In this document: positions 23,671-35,024 of the stretch, piece after piece
Numbering within the stretch: the first letter of the stretch is position 1
Layout: each line of letters opens with the position of its first letter
DNA from: Gnetum montanum
Taxonomy: Eukaryota > Streptophyta > Gnetopsida > Gnetales > Gnetaceae
Direction of reading: 5' to 3'
Length of the DNA: 64,000 nucleotides
Assembly: GCA_015680685.1 (NCBI GenBank)
Contig: MNCI01017786.1
Coordinates: 53,114 to 117,113 of the forward strand
Notes under the pieces: model-generated
What the model was told of the DNA's origin: nothing
Seen by the model: only the letters and a program-made list of their open reading frames with translations
Databases searched by the model: none
Position numbers and translations under genes: made by a program

Positions 23671-25240
23671 TCAATTTTTTGAATCTCCTTCTTCCAACTC
23701 ATTTGTGTGGGAGATGGCCATCTGTGCTAATCATCCATATGGCTCCTCAGTTTTTCTATTTTTTATTTTTTTACATTTTTAACTTTGTAATTTATTTATT
23801 TTACAACTTATTAATTTTTTAAAATTTTTCTATTTTACACCATTTTTTGTTCTACACCATTGTTAGTAAATTAGAATGTTTATTGAATATTTCACACTTT
23901 CTTCTATACTTTGTTTTGTTTTGTTTAAGCGTGGTTTTCAAATTTTTACTAATAAAAGTGCTTTATTGCCAATAGGACATCATGGTCATATAGCTGCTAC
24001 TAATGGTGGTTTGTAATTAATGTTTGGTTTGCTACTATCTAGTTTCTATATTTGAATTTTTGTACCGATAGCTCAATCATGGTTTTTTCTTAATGAAATA
24101 GGTAGTGAGTCCACGACATCCACCCATCCACAAACTCTATTATTTTCCTTATTCTGGAGGTTTGAGATCCCTTTCATTAAATCAACTTTTAATAAATTTA
24201 TGACCTTAGTAGTTTCCAAAATTGGAAATGATTCAAAGGTTTGAACAAGGTGGGACTTCAAGGGAACTCAATACTCATTGTACTTTTCTACTTACTTGAG
24301 TGCTTGAGTGTTTTTTATGGACTTCTTACCATTTCATTCCAACCACTAATAGGAAGTCAAATAAAGTCTTTGCATGGTGTGGTTCCCATCCAAAAATAAA
24401 AAAATAAAAAAAATGATGGGAACTCAAAGCACATTTCTTAGACAAATAAACAGGCTACAAGCACTGGTTATGGGACTAAAAAGACATGCACCCATGCTTG
24501 AAGGTCCCCTCTAAATAAGGCCCTCTCTCACTTCCTACTTCTCTTTATGGAAAAATGGTTATTTTGTGGAAGCACTCTTGTGTCTTGGGGTGGGGGGAGG
24601 GGGGATGGGGATGGATCAGTCTTGGAGTGGCGATGCAAAGTTATTGAACGAGGTTGGTTTTGGTTTGGACTAAGGATGGATCTTCTTCGGTCATTTTAAA
24701 CATAAACTCGAAAAGGGGCTTCTTACAAACTTAGTTGGGAATTCCATTACACCTTCTTCATCATCCATTTATGCTATCCATAAATCACCTCACTATAGAT
24801 GTCCATGTTTTTGATTTCATGTCTTGGTTTGACATATTTGAATTCTTAGGTAGAATCTTTCAGGTTTTTGTCCTTAACTTCCATTGACCATTAGTCACCT
24901 ATGGGGCCTACAGACTCCTTAGGTTGAGGTTATGTAAGGGTAAAATGGGCATGTGCCTACTATGGGAAGGATCCACTTGCATATCCCTTGGTCAGATTTG
25001 TTAAGTACCTTATCCCTAGACATTCTTGTAGCTAGAATCTTTTGTAGATCCATCTTCCACATTAGACCATGTGCTCCTTTACATATTTTATTCATTACAT
25101 ACATTCTCCATCAAATTTTTTAATTTTTGAGCTTTCAAAGACCCTCTTCAATGATTTTATCATATTCTTGGCTTTTCTGGATTCCATGGACCATAATTTC
25201 ATTGAAAAATTCATTATATTTCTAGAGATATTCAACTTTA
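23671..25240 (+). other. Non-coding spacer of element A between integrase and extra gene
   Basis: About 1.5 kb of AT-rich DNA with no frame I can support. Its one striking feature is the G-rich run at 24587-24614. Long pol-to-extra-gene spacers are typical of Athila-type elements. Confidence 0.6.
24587..24614 (+). other. G-run with G-quadruplex potential / internal purine tract
   Basis: Four or more runs of four to six G separated by single T, A or AT form a 28-nt purine-rich tract in otherwise AT-rich DNA. It could act as an internal polypurine tract or fold as a quadruplex; both are inference. Confidence 0.6.
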
Positions 25241-25249
25241 AAAATTTTG

Positions 25250-25741
25250 GTTGATGGGCCCCATATACAGGGCCCCATTGACATGATGGAAAAATAGTAT
25301 AAATAGGCATGATCCCACTTAGAAAATTTTATATTTTCTCACAAATGCCAAAGGATTTTTTCAAATTTTCAAAGCCTAGAACTTTCTAGAGCCCATAACT
25401 CACAAATTGTTTATCCAAATCACTCCGTTCTTTGACCTTGCAGCTACTAGAGGTAAGCTCTTTGTTGTGGGGCCACAAATGTACCATTTTTCACAGAATT
25501 TTTTAATGATTTTTTAACTCTCACAAAGGTTTAACTGACAAATTAATTGTTAAACACTAAATCACAAGAGTTAAACTTTCCTAACAAGCTCTGGTGATAA
25601 TTATAATAAATAATTAATAAAATAATAAATCTACCATGGTCCAACCTTAGCCAAAGTGTAACTAACTCATGAGAAAAGGTATTAAAAAACTTTAAAGTTA
25701 CACATTACATCTACTAATTTATGGATGTGTTGTGACCACAG
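25250..25741 (+). promoter_or_regulatory. Internal promoter and leader intron for the extra gene of A
   Basis: TATAAATAG at 25298-25306 follows TGATGGGCCCCATATACAGG and CATTGACATGATGG, closely resembling the LTR U3 of A just before its own TATA box (TGATGGGCCCTCGTCAATG, then CTATAAATA). About 150 nt downstream, AGAG|GTAAGC gives a good splice donor (exon end 25452). GTTGTGACCACAG ending at 25741 gives a good acceptor immediately before ATG 25742. So a 289-bp intron (25453-25741) in the 5' leader is likely. A subgenomic transcript for the extra gene is inferred. Confidence 0.5.
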
Positions 25742-28590
25742 ATGGCACCAAAAGGAAAGCACACATAGGAAGCAAGATCGTCCTACCTAAGGGAAAAATG
25801 ACCTAGAATGGGAAGAGGCCAAGAATAGTCCCAACAAGAAGAACTGCTTGCAACCCATGCCATAGGTCCTCTTAGGGAGGAGGTAGAAGTGGAATCTATC
25901 AGATAGATTCTAGAACCAACAACAACAACAATAGAACACTCCCATTTGGATGATGCGCTTGCACAACCAGTAAACCTCAAGGTGACCTTAATAGAGGCTA
26001 GCCGAAATCAAATCAAATCAAGGGAGGTCTAGAAATTGGTGCTCTAGGAGTTAAACTTTGGCCCTTTCTTGGAGCATGCACCAAGAAAAATCCAAGATTA
26101 GTTGAAGGCCTCTCCCATGTGGCCAATCATCACTTCCACTAGGGAGTGGTACATGGAAAAAACATTTTTGTTCTAGAAAAACAAGCAACCTAAAGCAAGA
26201 GTAAAGATCAAGGACATCTCAGTGTCCTACTCAGTGTAGGCCATTATTGTAGTGCTTCGGTTGCTTGTAATAGGGGCAAACCTTACTGAGATCCTAATTT
26301 AGGAAAATCTAAGCATCAAGAAAGAATGGGTGTAACGGTGTTATGGTATCCACCATAAGGAGTTTGGTGCACTCACTCTAGTAGAGAGGATCCATTACAA
26401 GATTATAACCTTCCACCTCAATCCCAAGGTGAGGCCAAGTAAAATCATTACCTTTTTTGCCTGAGCATGTGCTACTTTGAGTGGGAGATTCCTAGTCAAC
26501 CTTCCATAGCTTATCTATCTAGAGATGGAGAAGCACTTTAAAGAAAATGAACATGGAAGGAAGGCACTCCCTTTCCCATGCCGCATCAGGAACCTCTATC
26601 AAAGTGGAGGGATAGTCTATTACACTAGCAACAATGTCAAAAGTATTTTGATCACTAGTTGGGTGAAAATGATGAAGGATAAAATGCTTGCAACTACAAT
26701 TCAAGAAGAGGAGTAGTGATCTCCACCACCTACCACTCAAACAATAGTGCTAGACATAGCTACGACTGCCCAACATTTGTGTGAAAAAGAGCAAAGACTA
26801 GGCATGAGTGGTGGAGACCCATCCATATATAGACCAACCATGAGTCACCTTAGTGAGGTGGCCTAAATAATTAGTTTGATGAATGAGGGTAGGTCCATTT
26901 TCTCATCCCAAAGAATGTAGCTTCTTGCAATGTTGAATATGAGTGCCAGAGAGGTCATAATATCTCTCATAGAATAATAGCCACTCCTAGAAATTTTTGG
27001 AAATGTTGCAACCTTCTTGGTGGACTTGGAGGAGGGTGAAGGAGCAATTATTTTGGTGATGCAGCACTAAAGGTAGAAAACAATAGCAGAAGTGGTTGCT
27101 AACAAGATTGGTGAAACACTGAACTTACCTATGGAATTTACACCAGACATCATTATACTTAAAGATGTGTACGTGTCCACAGGAACTATAAGTGGCAAAA
27201 TAAGTGTAATGTAGCATGAAGAGCTAGTAGACTGATGAGAGGGAATCAAGCAACCACTTCTGAATGTCTTTGACCTTCCAGATAACATTACTACAACCCA
27301 ATTGGAGCTACTAGAGGTAAGGAGCAAGAACATTATATTGGAGGGGCAACTCAAAATAGCCAGAGAGAAAAATGAATGTTTGGTTGTAGAGGTTGCTGAA
27401 CTAAGATTCCAAATTGTTGATCCCACATTTTTCAACCCAGCACTCACAAGAGATGAATATATGCAAAAAATTTAGTTTAGGCTTAAAGGGGTTGATAATG
27501 CAATGGAAATAGAGGTGTTCTATAGACCCTTGGTAGAAGCCATGTATCATAAGATTCAGAAGGCCTTGGATTAGACCCACTAGGAGAATGTCCAACTGAC
27601 TACAGAGAACCATTGCTTGTAAAATGTTGATGCGCACAAGTAGTAGTTAGTAGATTTCATCCTTCAATAGCAAGAGTAGTTGGCTAGATAAAACAAAGAT
27701 AAGGAGATTGGTAGCAGAGAATAGGAATTTCTCCATGGAGTAGGTGCACACCCTTCACTAGAAGATTTCAATTGAGGTAACTACCTAGAAATCTAAAGCT
27801 CTCAAATTTGAGAAAGTTAAAGATCATTACAAAGAGAAGGTTGGTCTACAAAAGGAAGTAAATGAAAAACACAACGAATTGGAAAAGGCAAAGGTAAATA
27901 ATGCCCTTCAAGAACTCTAGTAAGTAAGGGAAGTTTGGCAACCCATAATTCATGGATAAATGCCCACAACAAAGTAGAAATATGCACAAAGGAGTTGTAG
28001 ATTGAGGAGATGATGGAGTATAGAGAGCTTGCCAACCTATGTTATGAAAATTTGACCATGTTGATTACTGGAAAGCCATGGTTTGAGTTGGAGAAGTAGG
28101 TGGCCAAATTTTTCTTATTATACAAGGTTGAGTTCAAGCATCACAAGGACACCAAGGATAAGCTTACGGTGGCTAATGTTGAACTCAAAGTTCTCAAGGC
28201 ATATTTCACAGATTAAAGATCAACTACTAAGAACCTAGCCATACGGATGAATGACCACTAGGAGCTAAAAAATGCAGTAAGGGTGTTCAACATCAAACAT
28301 AAATAGTGCATTGCTTGGTTTTTCAATGTAAAGGAGATATTACCAATCATGCCCTGTTTGTGGGATGTTCCCATTTTGGTCAACATTGGTGAAGTTGTAT
28401 GGATCATGAATGATCCTTGGAGTAAGGAGGAGAAGATGAAGGCATTGCTTGATGCCTTTCACCTTCCATTGGAGGTTGCTATTGCAGTAGGATAGCCACA
28501 ACTACCTTAACCACTGCATAGGCCTAAAGCCAATGAAGGTCCTTCAGAGCCTTAGGAGCCACTACCACTTGGGACTATATGATCTTCACC
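25742..28590 (+). pseudogene. Extra gene of element A (Athila-style third ORF), decayed
   Basis: One frame starting at ATG 25742 can be followed for about 900 codons with many TAG/TGA stops and occasional shifts. The N-terminal third contains EWYMEKTFLF, RVKIKDISVSYSV, RLLVIGANLTEI and later LTLVERIHYKIITFHLNPKV, which has the shape of the plant mobile / putative transposon-protein domain (ISFSPExINxxxGIP ... SxVxxERAxLLYxIxxG). The C-terminal half is charged and heptad-like (VKDHYKEKVGLQKEVNEKH, NELEKAKVNNALQEL at about 27815-27915), so probably coiled coil. It sits where Athila elements carry an env-like ORF, but I see no signal peptide or transmembrane anchor. The function is unknown; the domain call is by eye. 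Confidence 0.55.
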
Positions 28591-28799
28591 ATCGTCTTCA
28601 CTTCATTAGAGGATGTGTTGTCAAAGTTTCTGTAGAGTCATGTAATGGTGTTCAATTTTATGTCATGAACACCACAATTTTCATAATTTGTTGATTTGTA
28701 CACTTGGGGACTCAGTTTTGTAGAGTCAGTTTGTTTTGTTTTGTTAAGAGTCAGTAAATAATCCCGTACCTTCCCAATTTTGTAAAAGAACTTGAGGAT
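28591..28799 (+). other. 3' untranslated tail of element A (target of element B)
   Basis: AT-rich tail ending in AGGAT (28795-28799), the target duplication of B. The tail resumes at 47044 and reaches the 3' LTR of A at 47074. No obvious polypurine tract survives there. Confidence 0.6.
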
Positions 28800-30239
28800 T
28801 GAAACACCACAAAATTCTGAGCTTAGTACTTCTCCAACAAGAATCGAGTTAAGTCATGATGCGCCCCAGCATGACTAAAGCTTGAAGGCCCCATAGATAG
28901 CTTCAAGCGGAGTTGAACTCAACAAGAAGCAGTTCCCTGGGACCTGCAGACGACCACAACAACATCTGGTATCAAACATGGTAACTTTGGAGCTCAAGAT
29001 ACCTAGTTCTCACTAAGTATGCAGTATCCAGCGTATACACCCAGCATACATTCCCAGTGTATATGCCTAGCGTATACGTCCAGTGTATACGCCCAGCGTA
29101 CACGCCCAACGTACATGCCTCACATATACGCTTGGCATGTATGACTGATGTGTCATGCAATCCCAAAGACGACATAGAAACTGCACTTCAAAGCAAGATC
29201 CTATACAAAGCATCAACTCACAGGAACAAAGCAATTATCAGGTGTCATCATGGGCTCTAGAAAGACGAATCAGTGTGTACGCCCAGCATGTACAATGTGT
29301 ACGCCCGACGTATATGCCCAGCATGCACAACGTATACCAATCAAAGCTCTCTAGAATCATGTCAGATCAAGGCCAACCATGTTGAACATTCATAGGCAGC
29401 ATTCTCGTGACATCCGAATTCAAATCCGAAGGCCGAATGACTTCTTTTGTTTTGATCAAGTTTGTACATCGAGGTCATACGCCCAACATGTATACACTGG
29501 CGTGCAATGGTATACGCTGGTGTGTAGCACGTCGTACACTTGTAAAATTTCATTCTTTCACACTTGGTCAACGCACCACATGTCACCCGACCCGAGAGTC
29601 CAGCATTGCATAGCCAATCATCCCCTCTCAGACCCGAGTCTAACGTCTAAACTTGTATAAAAACCCCAATTTTTCACTAGACTGGGGTTGGCAATTCTAG
29701 AGCAAACGAGAGACATAAGAAAGAGGACCAGAAACATAGAGAAACTAAAGCAAAAAACCCTATACGCTGAACCTCAACCCTGCACGCTGAGCATACAGCC
29801 TTCACGCTGTGCCTGTAGGTCAAACTAGCACACCATCATCCCTCTGCATCGACCGGGGCTCTTCGTTTGCCTTGTGTCAGATCCACAACTACGTTCAGAC
29901 CAGTGCATTGTAACTTCTATTCTACAATAATATTGCCATATTTCTTTTGCTAATATTTGTTACAATTTTTCGTTCATTATTGTATGCTTATTGTTTATGT
30001 TCCTGTACGTTTACGCTTCGTTCGACATTAGTTACGTCGTTTACGTATAACCCAGCGTACTGTATAACGGTGTACGTTCGGGGAAATCCTTGTCTGATCC
30101 GCATGCAGACCATTCAAGGTACTCTGCATTTATTAATTCTAGCTCGCCCTCAAGCGAAGGTAGGATCTTCTATGCTTGTCCGGGGATCTCCTGGTTTCTG
30201 TTTCATTCCAGTCGGAGACCGACGATTTCAGACGATACA
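28800..30239 (+). repeat. 5' LTR of element B
   Basis: 1,440 bp with a TATA box at 29656-29663 (TATAAAAA). The U3 (about 29020-29560) is packed with 12-14-bp repeats around CGTATACGCCCAG and its TG/CA-decayed variants. The U5 end GACGATTTCAGACGATACA recurs in the LTR at 63231-64000. Confidence 0.93.
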
Positions 30240-30244
30240 GAAAA

Positions 30245-30263
30245 TGGCGCTAGAAGGAGGGCC
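30245..30263 (+). other. Primer binding site of element B
   Basis: TGGCGCTAGAAGGAGGGCC lies five bases after the LTR. The first 18 nt are identical to the primer site of the miniature element at 4882-4899. The primer tRNA is not identified from memory. Confidence 0.85.
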
Positions 30264-30785
30264 ATAAACTATTTAAACTTACTTTGATTTCAAATCCTGA
30301 TCTTCCCAGATTCACATCGCATTGACACCAAACCGAGCTCTGAAATTCCCAGATTTGTACCCCGTTCTATAGAATTCCTAGCGTCTACACGCTGCTCAGT
30401 CTATGCTGTACGCTGTAGACTCTGTCTACGCTGCTTAGTATACATGTACGGTGTACGCTGTAGACTCTGTCTACGCTGCTCAGTATACCTGTATGCTATA
30501 TGCTGTAGACCCTATCTATACACTGCTCAGTATACCTGTACACTGTACACTGTAGACTCTGTCTATATGCTGCTTAGTATACTTGTACGCTGTATGCTGT
30601 AGACTCTGTCTACGCTGCCTAGTATACCTGTACGTTGTTCTGTTTACACATTTTAACATATACCTGTACGCTGTCTCTATACGCTAGTTGTTGGATCCTA
30701 TATGCTGAGATCTAGTCCATATGTTGTACGTTGTGAACTTAGGCGTACGCTCTGATAAGTATACCAATTTCATATCCCTGCTACT
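30264..30785 (+). repeat. Leader of element B with 45-47-bp tandem repeats
   Basis: The word GTAGACTCTGTC or a variant recurs at 30415, 30460, 30505, 30552 and 30599, each unit carrying TACGCTGCTCAGTATACC and TGTACGCTGT. The units are made of the same TACGC words that fill the LTR. No coding frame seen. Confidence 0.85.
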
Positions 30786-33700
30786 GTGCTATATTCACAA
30801 CCATTCATCATGAATACTACGAACCCCAACGCTTCAACCAAGCCCATCACAGACATCGTAGGCACCATGTCCATTCAACAACCCATAGTACAACTCACGG
30901 TGGGGCCTCGCTGGTCTCTCAGATTGCAAGGGAGGAACCCATCGTTTAACATTATAACTCAGGAGCAATACAATTTCAATACGTAAAAATACAAGCCGGC
31001 CTAGCCGTGGACCAAACCGAAATGGAGGTTAAGAGACAATACGAACTCTTCCATAGGGGAGGACATAAGTTCATCCCTTCCCCGTATGATATCATTCCTC
31101 TCCCAGAGCATTACTCTGAGCTCATCTCATAACTCCTCCTACAAAGGAGTCAGTCTCTAGACCAGTCTGTGGTAAATCCTCAATTGGAAGAGGAGGATGA
31201 CTTTGCATCTTAGTCTGAGCACGAAGATTCGTACCATACTCTTAGTCCACAAACCTATGCAAAACCGTTGTTTCATCTAGCCATAGGGGAAGCTATGTCC
31301 CTCCAACCATTTAAAATCACCCAAGCACAGATACTTCAACAGGAATCATCCATGCTTATCCATATTCCTCTTGTAACCGATGCACAACTCAACACACTTC
31401 CCCTTGTTATTCCCCCCATTGCAACAGTACCCCCATTCTTGCAAATACAACCTCCTCAAAATAATGTAGGAGCAACCTGCCCACCCCGAGTGATCGGGAT
31501 GCCGCATGTGATACCGGCTTCTACATCCACTCACTATATACCACGGATCCAAACCCAAGGAGCATTCTTTACAACTGTAACTCAACAAGTTCAGGGGGTT
31601 CCTACACAAAGTGTGACCAGCCAATGGGCAGCGATTGGTGCTCAACCGCATCAAACCCCTCACTATAACATACCGCCTCACACAATTTTACTAGCTAACA
31701 TCCCTCAAGTACAACCGCAACAGCAACAGTAACCCCTTACCTACAACGTGTTGCCCCTAGCACCACCCACTACAAATATTCCGCAAGTGTAGCCTCCAAC
31801 CACACAACTTTCTGCCTTCCAACCCACTGTCGAACAATCTAACCTGTATACTGTACAACATCCTCAACCTACTATCTCACCTAGTGCCCAAGACTAGGTT
31901 GATGCAAAAAAGCTAATGCAGGAGCTAACTGACAAGGTCAAATGCCTCAAAATAGCCACCGACGAAGAGCTTAAGGTAGTGGACTTCTATCACAATGACC
32001 CTATCAGCTCTTCGGTTCCGCCTCTAACACTACCCAAGGGTGTATCCTTACCCATGCTGACTAAATACAATGGGGAGACAGACCCCAACACTCACCTCAT
32101 AACGTTTAGACTAGAATATGTGCTACTTTAGGCATGGCCACATGCGATTCTGCGAGTGTTCCCCATGTCCCTCGCTGGGAGAGCACTTGATTGGTATCAG
32201 GCCTTGCCACGAAACTCAATATCTTCTCTAGAAGATTTGTTACACCAATTCGTTACCAGGTTCAAATATAACTTGAAGCCTGAAGCAACACTTGACAGCC
32301 TCATATAGGTCAAGCAAGCACCTCTTGAACTTGTCCAAAAATTCATCCAATGGTGGAGTGCTGCCCTCAATGAGCTCCATGAGTCGATCCCAGAGATGTA
32401 TCTCCTCACCATCCTAAAAGGGGCTGTCAACGATTTTGTCAAGTCCAAACTATATTATCTCAATGCACGCACTCTTAGTCAAGCGTTTGTACAGATCAAG
32501 AACATAGAGGAGGCAGCCCAAAATAGTCATGACCCTGCCTATTCAGCCTTTAGAAACCAACATAATAAGAAAGATAAAGAAAAGGCTAAAACAACTATAG
32601 CGGCAGTAGCGGAAACACAACACGCGAATGTGGGACAACAAAGCAAACCGCCTATTGACCCTCCTAATTACGCTAAACCTGCTCCTGTGACGGCACCTGA
32701 ATCATCTGCATCACAAAACCCTACATCGGGTTGTACGAGAAACTTCGAGAGGAAAGAACCCTCTCAATATACGCCGTTGCCCATGAAACCATTATAGCTA
32801 TTCGACCAACTCTTGAAGGCCAGACTGATGAAACATAAACAGTTGTCCCCTGCAGCAATCCAAAGACATGATCGGTTCTGTCAATTGGTTCAAAACCCAA
32901 GCCTGGCAACGCCAGATGAGCCCCCAGTTCCAAAGGGCTTTAGAATGGACCATTTTTGTGATTATCATCAATGTAATGGGCATGGCACTGACTATTGTTT
33001 CACCCTAAAACAAGATATCCAATGGATGATCGACGGAGGTCAAATCACTTTTGATGAGGCCAACCCGGTCCAACCACAAAACCAGGCCATGGGCATTTAT
33101 AAAGATCCTCTAAATACTAAAGAAGCACCATATGTAATTAAGACCATCTACTTTGATAACGAACTGGAAAAACCTAGGATTAACATCGTCTATTCTGATC
33201 ATGAGCAGCAAATGCCTAAGAAACCATTTGTAGTGCATATTTCTCCCACTATACAAACACCTATGCCTCAACCATCATACTCCCCACAGAAACCTTATGT
33301 CATCCGAATACCCCCTGCTGTAGCAACTTCTATCGTACCACCACATGAAAAACCATACATGGTGCATGTACCTCCCGCCACTACTATCGTAAACACACAA
33401 TCATCTCCTACTCGACCTACTCCCTACGTAGTCCGAGTATCACCTGCGGTCGCAACTACGGAGGCACAACCTCCAACTAGGCCAACTCCATATGTTGTTA
33501 GAACACCCCAATGTTCTAATGACCACCAATCCTCCACTTCGCAAACACAGAATAAACCGATCCCCTATGTCATCAAGATGCCTAGTCAGCCTGACACTCA
33601 ACCACATTCAACCGTCCAACCGCAACCCCACCCTAATCCATACGTTGTATAGGTTCCAAAGCAACCTGAGGTTCTGAAACCAACTATACCCCCACACCAC

Positions 33701-35024
33701 ACACGAGAACGCCTGGTAGACAAGCTTACACGCGAACGCTTAGAGAAGGAACATCAACAACTAGCCTTAGGACCTCCCAAGCCTACCCTGTTAAATGCAA
33801 TACCCATGACATGACCTAACAATAAACCAAACACAGGCTATGAGGGTGAATCATACGGAAAGCATGATAAGCCTAAATCAACGATTTTGGGTAAATATGA
33901 TAAATCAACTATGCATGAAATAAAACTGTTGGGCCCGATGGACCAAATGACTGTCGACAAACATACGTCCAATAGTAGAGATTTAGCAATAGCTCTAACA
34001 CAGGTCACGCAGGCACTTAAACAAAAAAAATACTTCATTAAGCTTATACGACCTGGTGTTAACATCTCAAACCCATCGCGAAGCCCTAGTGCGTATGTTG
34101 ACATCTATCCCAGTGAGCGAAGACTCACCTCCAAACGAACCTTTAATTCATGCGGTAATGTATTCGCCTCAAGGCTCAACTCCTAAGCCATTAGGTTGCT
34201 ACAATGACAACATCAAAGTGGATGAGAAAACGGGAGAACTGACAACAACCGCACCTATGTTCATAACGATACAAATAAATCAATTCAAGATACATAGAGT
34301 GCATGTAGATGACGGAGCCGCTACAAACGTAGTACCTTATCCCATCGTCGAACAATTAGGGCTTATGGAGCTAATTAGACCAACCACCACCACGTGTTTG
34401 AAATCGTTCAGTGGATCATGCGTAGTGATGAAAGGCACTGTGACTTTGGACTTTATAGCAGGGGACCAATTCCCCACATCTGCCGACTTTGTGGTAATCG
34501 ATGAGATGCTAGGGCTCAATTTAATATTGGGAAGGCCCTGGTTAGTCCAACTGAAAGCAGTCTCTTCCCCCATACACCAAGAGATTCACCTACCTTATGA
34601 AGGTAGTGAAATCATTATACATGGGGAGACTTCTACACCTACCATCTCATCATATACAGCTACAGACCAAGGCTCAGAGGTTAAGCTTGAAGAGCCTAAA
34701 CAAGATGATACAAATGAACAACAAAACTGCATGCAACTAGCAAGCGATAATCTCTTAAACGCAAAGGAAAATTTACCCAGCACAGAAATACTTAGGCTTG
34801 AAATTGTACATATAAAACCTCACTTAGAAACTACAACAAACGTAGAAACCACAATACATGCAGAAATGCCAGAAAGCACCAACGCGGGAACTGTTCCATC
34901 AGACGTCCCTTGGGCTGAATTACCGTTCAACGTGATTAGCAAAGGAGACGCTAAATATAGAATCATACCCGTTAATGTTACTCCTAATGTTAAAATGAAG
35001 AAAATTAAAAAATTATTAAGCTAA
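30786..35024 (+). pseudogene. Element B gag-pro
   Basis: It starts near ATG 30811. A proline/glutamine-rich N-terminus leads to the capsid core (about 31990-32540): TLPKGVSLPMLTKYNGETDP, then LITFRLEYVLL, GRALDWYQALP and the FVTRFKYN region, the usual plant Ty3/gypsy capsid. The nucleocapsid-like motif CDYHQCNGHGTDYCFTLKQD at about 32965-33025 has Tat-style C-x2-H-x4-H-x4-C spacing. A repeat-rich linker follows. Protease lies at about 34270-34620 with the active site VHVDDGAATNVV (D-G-A) and LILGRPWLVQ. There are stops at about 30986, 31200-31900, 32130, 32797 and 33650, and a frame change near 34075. It ends at TAA 35022-35024. Function: particle formation and polyprotein processing in the intact parent. 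Confidence 0.88.
33128..33660 (+). repeat. Repeated PYVVRxPPAxAT peptide in the gag-pro linker
   Basis: Seven to eight imperfect copies: PYVIKT, PFVVHISPT, PYVIRIPPAVAT, PYMVHVPPATT, PYVVRVSPAVAT, PYVVRTP, PYVIKMPS, PYVVxVPKQ, spaced 17-24 codons apart by variable S/T/P/Q-rich linkers. This suggests internal duplication between nucleocapsid and protease. Confidence 0.85.

Noticed and set aside
25742-28590. Reading the extra gene of A as an envelope protein
   Set aside because: No signal peptide, membrane anchor or cleavage site visible; the position alone is not enough.
29057-29660. Several overlapping open frames rich in Tyr, Pro and Val in the B LTR (also 39308-39737 and 63150-63823)
   Set aside because: Produced by CG-rich tandem repeats lacking stops; no conserved protein, both strands equally open.
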